From positions 1,116,001-1,180,000 of the forward strand of contig NZ_CP133020.1 of the NCBI RefSeq assembly GCF_030866825.1: a stretch of 64,000 nt of DNA. Reading direction: 5' to 3'. Made by a program: the position numbers and the translations under genes. The stretch's first letter is position 1; every line of letters starts with the position of its first letter. Shown in pieces: positions 44,101-53,135 of the stretch. The notes under the pieces were generated by a model. The model searched no databases, had not been told where the DNA came from, and saw only the letters and a program-made list of their open reading frames with translations. This stretch comes from Rathayibacter sp. SW19 (lineage in GTDB: Bacteria; Actinomycetota; Actinomycetes; Actinomycetales; Microbacteriaceae).

Positions 44101-44764
44101 AACACTCAAGCCGGAGTTCTTCTCCAGTGAGGATGTCGCGGCGCTGCCGGTCCCGGTTCGTCTGACCTTCGCGGGGCTGTTCTGCTACGCGGACGACTAC
44201 GGCCGCGCCAATGCGAACGCGGCACTGGTGAAGGCGTCCGTGTGGCCGCTCGATGACGACGTAACGACAGGTGTTGTGGACGAATACTTGTTGACCCTGG
44301 CCGAGGGCGGACAGATCAAGTTCTACACCGTTGGGCCACGAACCTACCTGCAAATCGTCAACTGGGCGCGGCATCAGAAGGTGGATCGCCCGAGCAAATC
44401 CAACATCCCAGCACCGCCGAACGACGACACTCGCGAGGATCTCGCGAGCCCTCGCGAGCAACTCGTGGGGGAAGGGAGGGGAGAGGGAGAGAGGGAAGAG
44501 GGGGAAGGGGAGTACGTGGGAGGTGAGGGAGAGCGCGAGGGTGAGACCGGGGGAGCGCAGGGCAATGAGGGTGCAACACCACAACCTCGCGAGCCAGATG
44601 ACGAGATGCCTCCTTCACCGTTCTGCCGCTCCCACCCGCAAGGCACCGAGCAGCCGTGCAGGGCATGCGGGAACGCTCGGCAGCGCCACGGCCATTGGGT
44701 TGAGATGCGTATGGCTCGGGAGTCGCGCCGCCCGGTGTTCGCAGAATCGGAGAAGGCGGCATGA
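44087..44764 (+). CDS. Phage-type replication initiator-like protein
   Basis: GTG 44087 gives MRRIRTLKPEFFSSEDVAAL, the N-terminus of a common phage/prophage replication protein family with a winged helix (VRLTFAGLFCYADDYGRANA, then YLQIVNWARHQKVDRPSKSN). A Gly/Glu/Arg-rich linker (EGRGEGEREEGEGE) comes from a purine-only tract at about 44468-44530. A C-terminal Cys/His cluster (FCRSHPQGTEQPCRACGNAR) looks like a zinc finger. It is joined to the next gene by a 4-nt overlap. Confidence 0.72.
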   Translation: MRRIRTLKPEFFSSEDVAALPVPVRLTFAGLFCYADDYGRANANAALVKASVWPLDDDVTTGVVDEYLLTLAEGGQIKFYTVGPRTYLQIVNWARHQKVDRPSKSNIPAPPNDDTREDLASPREQLVGEGRGEGEREEGEGEYVGGEGEREGETGGAQGNEGATPQPREPDDEMPPSPFCRSHPQGTEQPCRACGNARQRHGHWVEMRMARESRRPVFAESEKAA

Positions 44765-45237
44765 CGGATGCAACGCTTGATATCGGCGCTGTCGACGTGG
44801 ATGAATTTGCCGAGTTTTGGGCCGCTTATCCGCGGCACAAAGATCGTTTCAGGGCGGTCGCATCGTATCGGCGGGCTCGCCGGATCGCATCACACGATGA
44901 CCTCCTGGACGGGGCGCGCCGGTACGCAGCGGAGACAGCGGGCCGTGACGTAAGCCAGATCCGTATCGCGACATCGTGGCTGTCCTCCGAGGCATGGGGG
45001 CCAGCACGGCAACACGTGACGCCAGCGGCGCGGCAGATAGTGCACGCGCCGCACAGTGGGCGTCGGCACGGCGTGCGGCGGGTCGTCAAGGAGACGCCCA
45101 AGCAGAAGTGGTGCAGGCGGCACGGCGTGAGCGTCGAAGAGTTCGACGCCCGCCGCGGGGATCGCGAGTGGATTGATCTGCTCGTGCGCCGCGGCGTATT
45201 GGACAACTACGAAGGGATACGAGATGAGCGAGCTTGA
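44761..45237 (+). CDS. Replication-associated protein, helicase-loader-like C-terminal domain
   Basis: A 158-aa protein. VDEFAEFWAAYPRHKDRFRA, ASYRRARRIASHDDLLDGAR and IRIATSWLSSEAWGP match a domain often found at the end of phage DnaD/DnaT-like replication proteins. It is directly coupled to the initiator-like gene, so the two may form one split replication protein. The basic C-terminus (RRHGVRRVVKETPKQKWCR) may bind DNA. Confidence 0.65.
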   Translation: MTDATLDIGAVDVDEFAEFWAAYPRHKDRFRAVASYRRARRIASHDDLLDGARRYAAETAGRDVSQIRIATSWLSSEAWGPARQHVTPAARQIVHAPHSGRRHGVRRVVKETPKQKWCRRHGVSVEEFDARRGDREWIDLLVRRGVLDNYEGIRDERA

Positions 45238-45733
45238 CGCAGGCAACGTGAGTGACCTGACCGGCCGGATTCGGCAACGGCAGGAGGCTGAGGCTGCGGC
45301 ACTGACACCGCGTGAACGTCTCGACGTAGCGCGATACGTGGCGCAGCTCTACACGGTGGGTTTCAAGCTGCAGCGGCGAAACGGCGGGTTCGTCTTGATC
45401 GCCCCGGTGCTGAGCCCACCGCCGGCTTTCTCGTATCCGGCGACATCGGCGGCGGCTGCGGTCGTGGCGAAAATGGTCGGCAGCGAAAAGCAGCGGGTTG
45501 AGCATATCGCGGCGGATGCCGACCGGGCGATGCCTCGAATCGTTGCCGTCGTCGCGGCAGGGTTGGTCGATATCGACGGCGCGGAGCCGCGCGCTATCGA
45601 TGCCGGGCGGGGCCGGTCGTGGCCGCTGACGTGGGATGTGTGGGCGAGCGTATGCGACGGCTGCGGGTGGCCGATCGACGCCGGGCCGGTCGAGTCGACG
45701 CAGGCGGCGCATGCCGTGTGTGGGCAGACGTGA
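45224..45733 (+). CDS. Hypothetical protein with C-terminal Cys cluster, 169 aa
   Basis: ATG 45224 (MSELDAGNVSDLTGRIRQRQ) overlaps the preceding gene by 14 nt. It is helical, with a C-terminal CDGCGWPIDAG...HAVC cluster that may bind zinc. No function is apparent. Confidence 0.55.
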   Translation: MSELDAGNVSDLTGRIRQRQEAEAAALTPRERLDVARYVAQLYTVGFKLQRRNGGFVLIAPVLSPPPAFSYPATSAAAAVVAKMVGSEKQRVEHIAADADRAMPRIVAVVAAGLVDIDGAEPRAIDAGRGRSWPLTWDVWASVCDGCGWPIDAGPVESTQAAHAVCGQT

Positions 45734-46167
45734 GCGGCGGGCAGTACTCGAACGCGACCGCGTTCTATGCCCACGGTGCCAGCGTCGTCGTGCTGCCTGG
45801 CGTGGTGTGTGCGTTTCTGGAGCGGTACTCGAATATCAGCGAGGTCAGAATTCGGGCACGCGGTGCAAACCCTGGTATTTCCGCCGCGTTGGAGGCGGTG
45901 CAGCTCGCGGCAATGGCCTGGGCCAGTACCGGAACCGGAACCAAAGTGGAGAAATCGCCGGAACACGGGGCAGACTGGAGGGATACTCTGCTGGGCACGG
46001 CTGAGGCGGCGCGGCTACTCGGGATCACCGAGCGGGCCGTGCGGAAGGCGATCGAGCGCGAACGACTGGAAGCCGTCAAGGATGATTCCGGCCGTTGGCA
46101 GATCAGCCGCCACGAGCTTGAGCAATACCACCGAGCAGTACGTGCCAAGTCGGCCGTAGCCGCTTGA
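45730..46167 (+). CDS. HTH protein with excisionase-type C-terminus, 145 aa
   Basis: GTG 45730 overlaps the previous TGA. The first 80 residues are of unknown fold. Residues about 88-140 are an AlpA/MerR-type HTH (GTAEAARLLGITERAVRKAI, then GRWQISRHELEQY). This is the third HTH of this class in the element; one is likely the excisionase and another a late regulator acting on the tape measure module just downstream. Confidence 0.65.
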   Translation: MSGGQYSNATAFYAHGASVVVLPGVVCAFLERYSNISEVRIRARGANPGISAALEAVQLAAMAWASTGTGTKVEKSPEHGADWRDTLLGTAEAARLLGITERAVRKAIERERLEAVKDDSGRWQISRHELEQYHRAVRAKSAVAA

Positions 46168-46273
46168 ACCGGGGAAGACCGGATGACCGCCACGCGGTCG
46201 ATGCCTTCACCGCGCCAAAAATCACGGCCACACGGCCACGGTGCATCACAGCGCCCGAACAGAGGAAACACTT

Positions 46274-47266
46274 ATGACTGACTTCACGAACGCAGCGGCC
46301 GACATCAGCCGGCGCGACGCCTGGGAGCGAGCTTCCCGCATCCGTTCCGGGTTCGAAGCGCGAACACTATACGTCAACGCGCTCGCCTCGAACGACCGCC
46401 CGCTAGTCGACGCCATTCTGAACGTGGCCGACCGCAATAGCTGGCACGTGACGACACCGCTGGCTCGCGAACTGCAGGCCAAGCGCACGTTTACCGTTCC
46501 ATCGGCTCAGGCCGGAACGGCCGCGCGGATGATTGAGGCGGTGGACGCGTTGCGGACGACGGCGCAGATCGCACCGCGGAAGCTGCTGGAGATCGCGCCG
46601 GCCATTGCCGCTGATCAGACGCTGAGTCGCGACGGCCGCACGGCGAAGATCGCCGCGGAAACCGCAGACCTGAAATCGACGGTAGCCACAATGGCGGGCG
46701 AGTACCTGACAACGGCTCAGCAGGCGTTCTCGACCATCGCCGCGGCATCCGATGCGGCCACGCCGCGGATGGGAACCGACATCGAGTCTATGACCCGTGC
46801 AAACCAGAAATGGGAGCAGGCGCGAGGTCTGTTGGAATCGGGCCGTAACCTGGTGCAGATCGTCGCACAATCCGACCTTGAGAAGGTGCTCGCGATCCAA
46901 GAGTTCGCCCCGTCCTGGCTGGCGGCGCAGGGTACGCCGCCGCGCGGGCTGGAAGCGTTGCTGTGGTCAGAGCCCGATCAGGAAAAGCTTGTCTCCAATC
47001 TGGTGTTGGCGCGTTTCATGCAGATCGTGGACGACCCGACAGCCGCGTTGCTGCTGGAGGGCCGCAACGGCGCTTATCGTCTGCAGCAGGCCGAGAACTG
47101 GGCCGGCGCGTTGCGGCGCTGGGCTCGTACCAACATTGACGACCACGGGCACGGGTTCCATGCCGCCGCGATCGTCTCGCAAACGCTTCAGGCAAGGATC
47201 GAGGACACCGACCCGGCGACAGTGCTCGCCTGGGGCGATCCGCTCGGCAAGACGAACGCCGCGTAA
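46274..47266 (+). CDS. Unknown 330-aa protein upstream of the tape measure gene
   Basis: ATG 46274 with AGAGGAAA upstream. The protein is almost entirely helical (MTDFTNAAADISRRDAWERA, then ARMIEAVDALRTTAQI), with no signal peptide or membrane segment. In a siphophage the gene before the tape measure is a tail assembly chaperone or follows the tail tube; this one is longer than usual and has no visible frameshifted extension. A strong terminator follows directly. Confidence 0.6.
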   Translation: MTDFTNAAADISRRDAWERASRIRSGFEARTLYVNALASNDRPLVDAILNVADRNSWHVTTPLARELQAKRTFTVPSAQAGTAARMIEAVDALRTTAQIAPRKLLEIAPAIAADQTLSRDGRTAKIAAETADLKSTVATMAGEYLTTAQQAFSTIAAASDAATPRMGTDIESMTRANQKWEQARGLLESGRNLVQIVAQSDLEKVLAIQEFAPSWLAAQGTPPRGLEALLWSEPDQEKLVSNLVLARFMQIVDDPTAALLLEGRNGAYRLQQAENWAGALRRWARTNIDDHGHGFHAAAIVSQTLQARIEDTDPATVLAWGDPLGKTNAA

Positions 47267-47282
47267 CAACCCACCACAGCTA

Positions 47283-47314
47283 GGCCGGGCTCTCATCGAG
47301 AGCCCGGCCTTTTG
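47283..47314 (+). terminator. Strong intrinsic terminator just upstream of the tape measure gene
   Basis: GGCCGGGCTCTC-ATC-GAGAGCCCGGCC: perfect 12-bp arms, 3-nt loop, then TTTTG. It ends about 20 bp before the tape measure start codon. Confidence 0.9.
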
Positions 47315-47332
47315 CGTTCCAGAAGGGACGAC

Positions 47333-50300
47333 ATGAGCGACAACAGAACAGTCAAAGTCACACTAAAGGCTGAAGTAGCGGCGTACGTCGCGAACATTGC
47401 CCGCAGCGCGGATGCGACGAACAAGCTTGGCAGCGCGGCGGGTACGGCGGGCAGTGACATTGAGCGGGCTATGGCTCAGTCCGAGCGTGCCACGAAGTCG
47501 AGTGAGCAGACGTTCACCCGGTGGGGCGCTAAGACGAAGCTCGCTATCGCTGCGGTGGTGCTAGCGGCGGGCGGTCTGTTCGCGGCATTCCTGAATCAGG
47601 GGATCGACGCGAACAGTTTCGCGGAGCAAAACCAGATCGCCCTGACGACGATGCTCGGGGATGCGAAGGCGGCTAAGGCTGCACTCGATGACGTGTACGG
47701 GCTAGCGGTCGAAACACCGTTTCAGTTCCCAGTACTCACTGAGCAATACAAGACGTTCGTCGCGGCGGGCATGGATGTTCAAAAGATCATCCCTGTCATG
47801 CACGCCTATTCGGCTGCGGTCGCGGCGATGGGCGGCGACGGCGCGAAGCTTGAGCAAGTCTCTGATGCGATCTCGAAAATGGCGACGAAGGGCCAGGCTG
47901 ACGCGCTGCAGCTCAACTCGCTGGCGCTGGCCGGTATCCCGGTTTGGCAGATGCTCGCGGACGAAGCGGGCAAGTCCGTTAGCGCCGTGCAGAAGGATGT
48001 CACGGCAGGCCTGTACGACGCCGATCGAGCGATCACGATCATCACGGCGGGCATGGAAGAAAAGTTCGGCGGGATGCTCGCCAACATGGGCGACAGTTAC
48101 GCCCGTTGGCAAGACAAGACGGCTTCGGCAAGTCGACGCACCGCGCAGGAACTGGCTGCACCGCTGCAGGACGTCGGTAAAGAGATCATGCGCTCGCTCA
48201 CGAGCGTGTTCAACGCCACCACTGCGGCATTGAAGGGCGTCGACTGGGACCCCGCCATGCAGCCGCTGATGCTGATACCGCGCATCCTGGACGAGATCGC
48301 CGCGCAGATCTCCACGGGCGGCGTGCAGAACATCGTGGACGGAATCGGGCACGCACTCGATCTCCTGAGCACGGCGAGCGAGGCCGCGTTTAGGGCGGCT
48401 ACACCACTCGTGCAGCTACTCTCGCAGGCCGTGCTGGCTGGCGTTCCGGTCCTCGACGTGCTGACGGGTCTGCTGAACGTATTCAACGCATTGCCCGCGC
48501 CGATCCAGGGCGCGATTGGTGCGCTTGTTCTGTTCTCAGCGATCCAAAAAACTACTGCCTACCGTGACGCAGCGTTTGACCTGAAGCATATGGCCTGGCA
48601 GTTCACCGCCTTGCGGCAAGAGGCGGTCGTGGCCGGGGCGGCGTTGCCAGGTGTGACGGCGGCGCTGGGCGTGACGACATCGGCGGCGAGGTCGGCCGGC
48701 TCAGCGTTGCTGGGCGCGTTCGGCGGGCCGGTCGGTCTTGCGGTGGCGGGCGGCATTGCGCTAGTCACGGCGGCGCTCTCGTCTTGGACAGCAGCAACGG
48801 ACGCGCAAGAGCAGGCGGTCGCCACACTATCGGCCACGCTCGATCAAAACACCGGCGCGATCACTGAAGCCACGGCGCGGACGATCGTGGACGCTCTAGA
48901 TTCATCGGGTGCGCTGAAAGAAATGGAGTCTCTCGGCATCGCGACAGATGCGGTGGTCGACGGGATTCTGCACGGTGGTGCCGCGTTTGATTCGATCACT
49001 GCCGGGCTGAAAAGGTCGATCAAGGAAGCGGACGAACTGAAAAAGCTGTTGCTGCTGGCTCAGCGGTCTGCATCAGAGGCCGAAACGGGCATCCTGGATC
49101 GGGGCAGCGCGTCACAGCGTGCACTGGATGCGATCAACACGCAGGCGAAATCATTTTCGAGCAGCCTAGACGACGTGCAGCGTAAGGCGCGCGCGGCCGG
49201 GGACGCCGTGAACGCTATCGACGGACCCGTGACCATTGACACGACGCAGGCGGATGCCGCGCTGAAGGATCTCATCAGCTTGGCATCGAAGGCGGCGGCG
49301 TCGTTCATCGACCTCGCACCGCAGAAGAAAAAGGCGACGGGCGGCGGTGGCGGCGGCGGTGACAGCGGCGAGTCGGCCGCGGTGAAAGCCGCTAAGGCCG
49401 AGTCGGCGGCAGTGAAAAAGTCGGCTGACGCTGACAAGAAAGCCGCTAGCGATCACGAGAAGGCTGCACAGGTCAAAGCCAAGTCGGCTAAGGACGCTGC
49501 GGACGCGGCGGAAAAGGCCGCGAACGATGCCGCTGACGCCTATAAGAAGGCGTCGGATGATCTGGACGAATCCACCTTCAGGTGGGTATCGGCGCAGCGG
49601 CAACGGCAGGCGATCGAACGCACGCTGGCGGCGGAGACTGACCCGGTCCGTAAGCAGCAGCTCAGTCAAGCTTTGGCTGATGCGGTCGCATATGAGGCGG
49701 AGATGTTGAACCGGAAGACGACGGCGGAGACGACGGCGGCGGTAGCGACGGCGACGAACACGGCCGCGCAGGCGAATGCGACGAGCACAACTCAGGCGGC
49801 ATCCGTTGCTCAGGCCGAGTATGAGGCGGCATCCGCTGCGGCGGCTGCGATGCAAGAGGCGGCGTCGGCACGAATCGAGGCAGCCTCGGAGCGTCTGGCA
49901 GCAGCGACGGAGGCGGCAGCCGGCCGCGCGGGCGGCGCAGTGGCAGGCTTCGCAGCAGATGCCACCGAGAGCCTAAGCGAGTACATGGCTCGGCTCAGTG
50001 AGCAGATCACCGCACAAGAGAAGTGGCGCGACAACATGATTTTGCTCAGCGGCAAAGTGTCATCAGGCACACTCTCCGCTCTGCTAGATATGGGTGTTGG
50101 CGGGGCTGGGCTCGTTGCCGAATTGGTGAGCAGCACAGACGACAAGATGACCGAGTTTAGCGACCTGATGGATAGGGCAACCTCATCCAGTTCGGCAACG
50201 CTGATCAGTGGCATGGAAATGCTCTCGACGCTGATACCGGCGATCACGGCGAAGTTCGGCAAGGATGCGTCTGACAACCTGAAACGCGAATTCCTCGACG

Positions 50301-50830
50301 GCAAGTTGAGTATCGATCAGATCATGACCTCGCTGGGCGCGTCATGGGACGGCAAGCGGCTGACGATGCATGTCGACGCGAACACACAGGCGGCGATCAA
50401 CTCCGCAGGCGGGCTCGTGAACTGGATCAATCAGCAGCGGGCGACGATCACTGTCAGCGCGCACGATCAAATGGCTATACCGGGCGGCAAGAATATTGCC
50501 TTCGCTGAAGGTGGCGCGGTCGACGGTCCAGGGCCAAAAGGCATCGACTCCGTTTACGCCATGCTCGCACCTGGCGAGCACGTGCTTACAGCGTCGGACG
50601 TGGTACAGCTCGGCGGTCAGGCCGGTGTCTTCGCGCTACGTCGAGCCCTGCACGATCGTATGCCGCGCTATGCGGATGGTGGCCCGGTCGGCTACTACCC
50701 ACCGCAGTTCACGGAGACAAGCCACAGGGCATCTGAGGGCGGCTTCACGATCTATCAGAACATCTACTATCCGCAAGCCGAGCCGACATCGGTTCTGACG
50801 AACCGAACAATAGCGCGACAAGTTGGCTGA
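47333..50830 (+). CDS. Tail tape measure protein
   Basis: ATG 47333 (MSDNRTVKVTLKAEVAAYVA), with AGAAGGG upstream, encodes 1165 aa. A TP901-type tape measure domain covers about 95-260 (NQIALTTMLGDAKAAKAALD to LADEAGKSVSAVQKDVTAG). Hydrophobic segments are at about 68-90 and 450-490 (AFGGPVGLAVAGGIALVTAA). A long Ala/Lys coiled-coil region follows (about 685-760 and 820-880). The C-terminus MLAPGEHVLTASDVVQL is typical. By the usual 1.5 angstrom per residue it would set a tail of at most about 175 nm. No other tail structural gene is present. Confidence 0.93.
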   Translation: MSDNRTVKVTLKAEVAAYVANIARSADATNKLGSAAGTAGSDIERAMAQSERATKSSEQTFTRWGAKTKLAIAAVVLAAGGLFAAFLNQGIDANSFAEQNQIALTTMLGDAKAAKAALDDVYGLAVETPFQFPVLTEQYKTFVAAGMDVQKIIPVMHAYSAAVAAMGGDGAKLEQVSDAISKMATKGQADALQLNSLALAGIPVWQMLADEAGKSVSAVQKDVTAGLYDADRAITIITAGMEEKFGGMLANMGDSYARWQDKTASASRRTAQELAAPLQDVGKEIMRSLTSVFNATTAALKGVDWDPAMQPLMLIPRILDEIAAQISTGGVQNIVDGIGHALDLLSTASEAAFRAATPLVQLLSQAVLAGVPVLDVLTGLLNVFNALPAPIQGAIGALVLFSAIQKTTAYRDAAFDLKHMAWQFTALRQEAVVAGAALPGVTAALGVTTSAARSAGSALLGAFGGPVGLAVAGGIALVTAALSSWTAATDAQEQAVATLSATLDQNTGAITEATARTIVDALDSSGALKEMESLGIATDAVVDGILHGGAAFDSITAGLKRSIKEADELKKLLLLAQRSASEAETGILDRGSASQRALDAINTQAKSFSSSLDDVQRKARAAGDAVNAIDGPVTIDTTQADAALKDLISLASKAAASFIDLAPQKKKATGGGGGGGDSGESAAVKAAKAESAAVKKSADADKKAASDHEKAAQVKAKSAKDAADAAEKAANDAADAYKKASDDLDESTFRWVSAQRQRQAIERTLAAETDPVRKQQLSQALADAVAYEAEMLNRKTTAETTAAVATATNTAAQANATSTTQAASVAQAEYEAASAAAAAMQEAASARIEAASERLAAATEAAAGRAGGAVAGFAADATESLSEYMARLSEQITAQEKWRDNMILLSGKVSSGTLSALLDMGVGGAGLVAELVSSTDDKMTEFSDLMDRATSSSSATLISGMEMLSTLIPAITAKFGKDASDNLKREFLDGKLSIDQIMTSLGASWDGKRLTMHVDANTQAAINSAGGLVNWINQQRATITVSAHDQMAIPGGKNIAFAEGGAVDGPGPKGIDSVYAMLAPGEHVLTASDVVQLGGQAGVFALRRALHDRMPRYADGGPVGYYPPQFTETSHRASEGGFTIYQNIYYPQAEPTSVLTNRTIARQVG

Positions 50831-50933
50831 CATTGAACGCCGATGAATCACCGGCAGCGGGCGCAGCACTCACAAGCGCGCCCGCGGCCGAGCACGACAC
50901 CTACCAACGATCGAACACGCAGGGAGCAATACT

Positions 50934-51596
50934 ATGACGACACACACCGACTCGACGCAAGCAACGGAATTCGACCTTGACAGGTGGCTTGACGACATCG
51001 AGCCGACGCAGCGGATGCAGACCGTGAACACACGCGGCGATCTGCTCGCCAGCTACGGCCGGCTGCAGGAGCAACGACGGGCAGCGATCGACCAGCTTGA
51101 ACGGTTGGCGCAGTCATTGCCGGATGGCGGCGAGGATGACGACGCGGGCGCGACGCTGGGCGACTCAGGCGATGACGCAGCCCGCGAGATCTTCGAGCAG
51201 CAGAAAGCTGTGATCGAAGATCTGACCGAGCAGGCTAACGCGATCGCGGCCGAGTACGCCAGCCACAGGGCGCGTGTTACGTTCGCAGCGCCGGACAAGT
51301 CGACGCGTGCCAGGATCGTCTCGGAGTCGAAACTGGCGGATCACAAGACCGGTACGGCGAACGCGGCGAGCACCGAAGACACAATGCTGAAGCTGATGCG
51401 GGCCGCGGTCGTTGAGATCGTGGTTGTCACGGCCGGCCGCGAGATCGCACAGGATCTCGACAAGTGGACTGTAGCCAGGTGGGCGAGGTTCCTTGACCGG
51501 ATCGGAGACGGGCAATCGCGGCTACTCGCTGACGCGTACCTCGGGCTAGCATCCGGCGCGCTGGCTGACACCGTCGCTGCTGGACACTCGCTGTGA
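50934..51596 (+). CDS. Unknown 220-aa protein downstream of the tape measure gene
   Basis: ATG 50934 with AGGGAG upstream, 103 bp after the tape measure stop. The N-terminal half is helical and acidic (YGRLQEQRRAAIDQLERLAQ; GGEDDDAGATLGDSGDDAAR), with a probable coiled coil. The C-terminal half has WTVARWARFLDRIGDGQSRL. It resembles none of the usual genes after a tape measure (distal tail or lysin). It may be a chaperone or tail-modifying factor; that is inference. Confidence 0.58.
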   Translation: MTTHTDSTQATEFDLDRWLDDIEPTQRMQTVNTRGDLLASYGRLQEQRRAAIDQLERLAQSLPDGGEDDDAGATLGDSGDDAAREIFEQQKAVIEDLTEQANAIAAEYASHRARVTFAAPDKSTRARIVSESKLADHKTGTANAASTEDTMLKLMRAAVVEIVVVTAGREIAQDLDKWTVARWARFLDRIGDGQSRLLADAYLGLASGALADTVAAGHSL

Positions 51597-51665
51597 TCTC
51601 AACCTTAGGCGTGCCGGTCATCACGAATTGACTCTTCCGTCTACCTCTGACCCGGTGTTAACGTA

Positions 51666-51730
51666 AGCGACCAACAACCCCTCACCAAAGCCCCGTCATC
51701 GTCGTTGCGATGGTGGCGGGGTCGCTTCTT
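51666..51730 (+). terminator. Nested hairpin, probable terminator of the tape measure module
   Basis: Outer arms AGCGACC/GGTCGCT (51666-51672, 51720-51726) enclose CCCCG-T-CATCG/CGATG-GTGG-CGGGG. TTCTTGTTG follows. It lies 70 bp past the 220-aa gene. Confidence 0.55.
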
Positions 51731-51782
51731 GTTGTGCCACATTTTGGGGTAGCGAGATGTCGAATGTTGAGGAATAATCGAG

Positions 51783-51868
51783 GACCAACCAATAGTTGGT
51801 CGAGACGTGACCCGAACACGCCAGGCCCGACCCTGACCGATGGGGGAAAGATTGGTCAGGGTCGAGCC
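51783..51868. repeat. Two inverted repeats in non-coding DNA
   Basis: GACCAAC-CAATA-GTTGGTC (51783-51801) is a perfect 7-bp repeat. A larger hairpin spans 51824-51868: GGCCCGACCCTGACC pairs with GGTCAGGGTCGAGCC (14 of 15) around a G-rich loop. Confidence 0.75.
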
Positions 51869-51978
51869 TCCCCTAGTGACGTTGGCAGTTCGGCGCAACC
51901 CGAATGCGGCCGACAGCCAACGACCTGAGCGTACGCCCAGCCGATAACGACGGTCTGTACCCCGTTATGAGGGCACCC

Positions 51979-52020
51979 GAGCACGGCGCGCTGCTCCCAG
52001 GCATGCGGCGCGCCGTGCTC
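51979..52020. repeat. Perfect 13-bp inverted repeat
   Basis: GAGCACGGCGCGC (51979-51991) and GCGCGCCGTGCTC (52008-52020) flank a 16-nt loop. There is no T-run, so it is more likely a protein-binding or structural site than a terminator. Confidence 0.75.
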
Positions 52021-52045
52021 AATAGCGACAGCGCTACACAACTCG

Positions 52046-52084
52046 GTTACGTAACTTAGTTACACAACAGAGTTACAGTGCAGC
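52046..52084. repeat. Iteron-like 13-bp direct repeats
   Basis: GTTACGTAACTTA, GTTACACAACAGA and GTTACAGTGCAGC follow each other at exact 13-bp spacing in an AT-richer patch. This looks like a small iteron array or multiple operator half-sites. Confidence 0.55.
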
Positions 52085-52979
52085 AACGGGCGGACACGGG
52101 CCACGGCCACCCTGCACCGCATCGACGGCAGGCACGGGCTGGGTGACGACACGACCCCGCTCGGACGGGGGCAGCCCACTGGGCAGCCGTTCCCCTCGGG
52201 CAACGCAGGCAGTCGAGCACGCACACGGCGCGGGTGGGCAGCACTGCAGCGGATCAACACCAGATGCTAGCTAGCTTGGCGAGCACCACGCATGCGTCCA
52301 CGGGGACAACACCGATTCGCTGATGATGATCCGCAGCCCGAGGGGACACCCGACCCCGTACCCCTGGCCCCATGCCCACCATGTCGACCACGAGCACGAC
52401 ACAGCGACGCGCACACGACCACGCAGCACGGGAGCCAACGCACACGCTGACGACTCTCACGACCTCGCAGCGACTGGGGGCATAGCGGCAATCTGCAGCG
52501 TGCAGGCACGGAGTACCCCGGACCCCTCCACACCCGTACCCCCGTCCCCGCCGCTCGTGCTGACCGTGTGTAGGGGATGACAACACGAGCGCTGTGCAAC
52601 TCGACGGCCACACCGTGCCCCAAGGGCACACCCATCAGCGGGTATCGAGACGACGGCTGAAGCTGTGTCGAACCTGAGCACACGCTGTGAGGGGTGGGGG
52701 GTGACCCCTTGACCAAAGGTCGCGGAACCCCGCCGGGGAGCAGCCCTCTCTCTCCCCACGAAAATATGGGGGAGTTTTTCGGGGGAGCCGAGTTCGAACG
52801 GGCCGGATCGCCCGAGTTCGCAATCGTTCCCGCGATATCGGGGCATTTCGCGAGCGTCGATATTGTGTCACATCTTGTATCAAGTCCGTCATGTTCGTGT
52901 CGATCGTTCCGCCCGAGCGGCGAACATATGTACTCAGGGAGCCACCGTGGGGTGGTGGGCGCGTCGAAATGATGTACGG
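52085..52979. other. Long non-coding stretch of the element
   Basis: About 900 bp with no frame that reads like a protein on either strand; the open frames are Cys/Arg/Pro-rich and without ribosome sites. A short CCCCG/CGGGG hairpin near 52154-52170 and an ATATGGGGGAG-TTTTTCGGGGGAG tract near 52766-52790 are visible. Origin, packaging site or a structured RNA are possible roles. Confidence 0.4.
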
Positions 52980-53126
52980 ATGCAGCGACCTCGGCACGGG
53001 CAGGAAAACGCGTTAGGCGAGCGCTGGGCGTTCCATTCGCATCAGGGCATCACTGAGCAGTCGATCCGCCACGGCCTGCGAAATCCGCGAGCCCGCGCCG
53101 TCGAGTATGGCGGCAAACAACGATAG
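52980..53126 (+). CDS. Possible 48-aa protein
   Basis: ATG 52980 (MQRPRHGQENALGERWAFHS) ends 9 bp before the zinc-finger gene. Its composition is plausible (HQGITEQSIRHGLRNPRARA), but no clear ribosome site is present. Confidence 0.35.
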   Translation: MQRPRHGQENALGERWAFHSHQGITEQSIRHGLRNPRARAVEYGGKQR

Positions 53127-53135
53127 GAAGAATTC

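Noticed and set aside
52267..52716. 149-codon minus-strand gene in the element's non-coding region
   Set aside because: Cys/Arg/Ser-rich translation, no ribosome site, and several competing frames of equal length; nothing resembling a protein.
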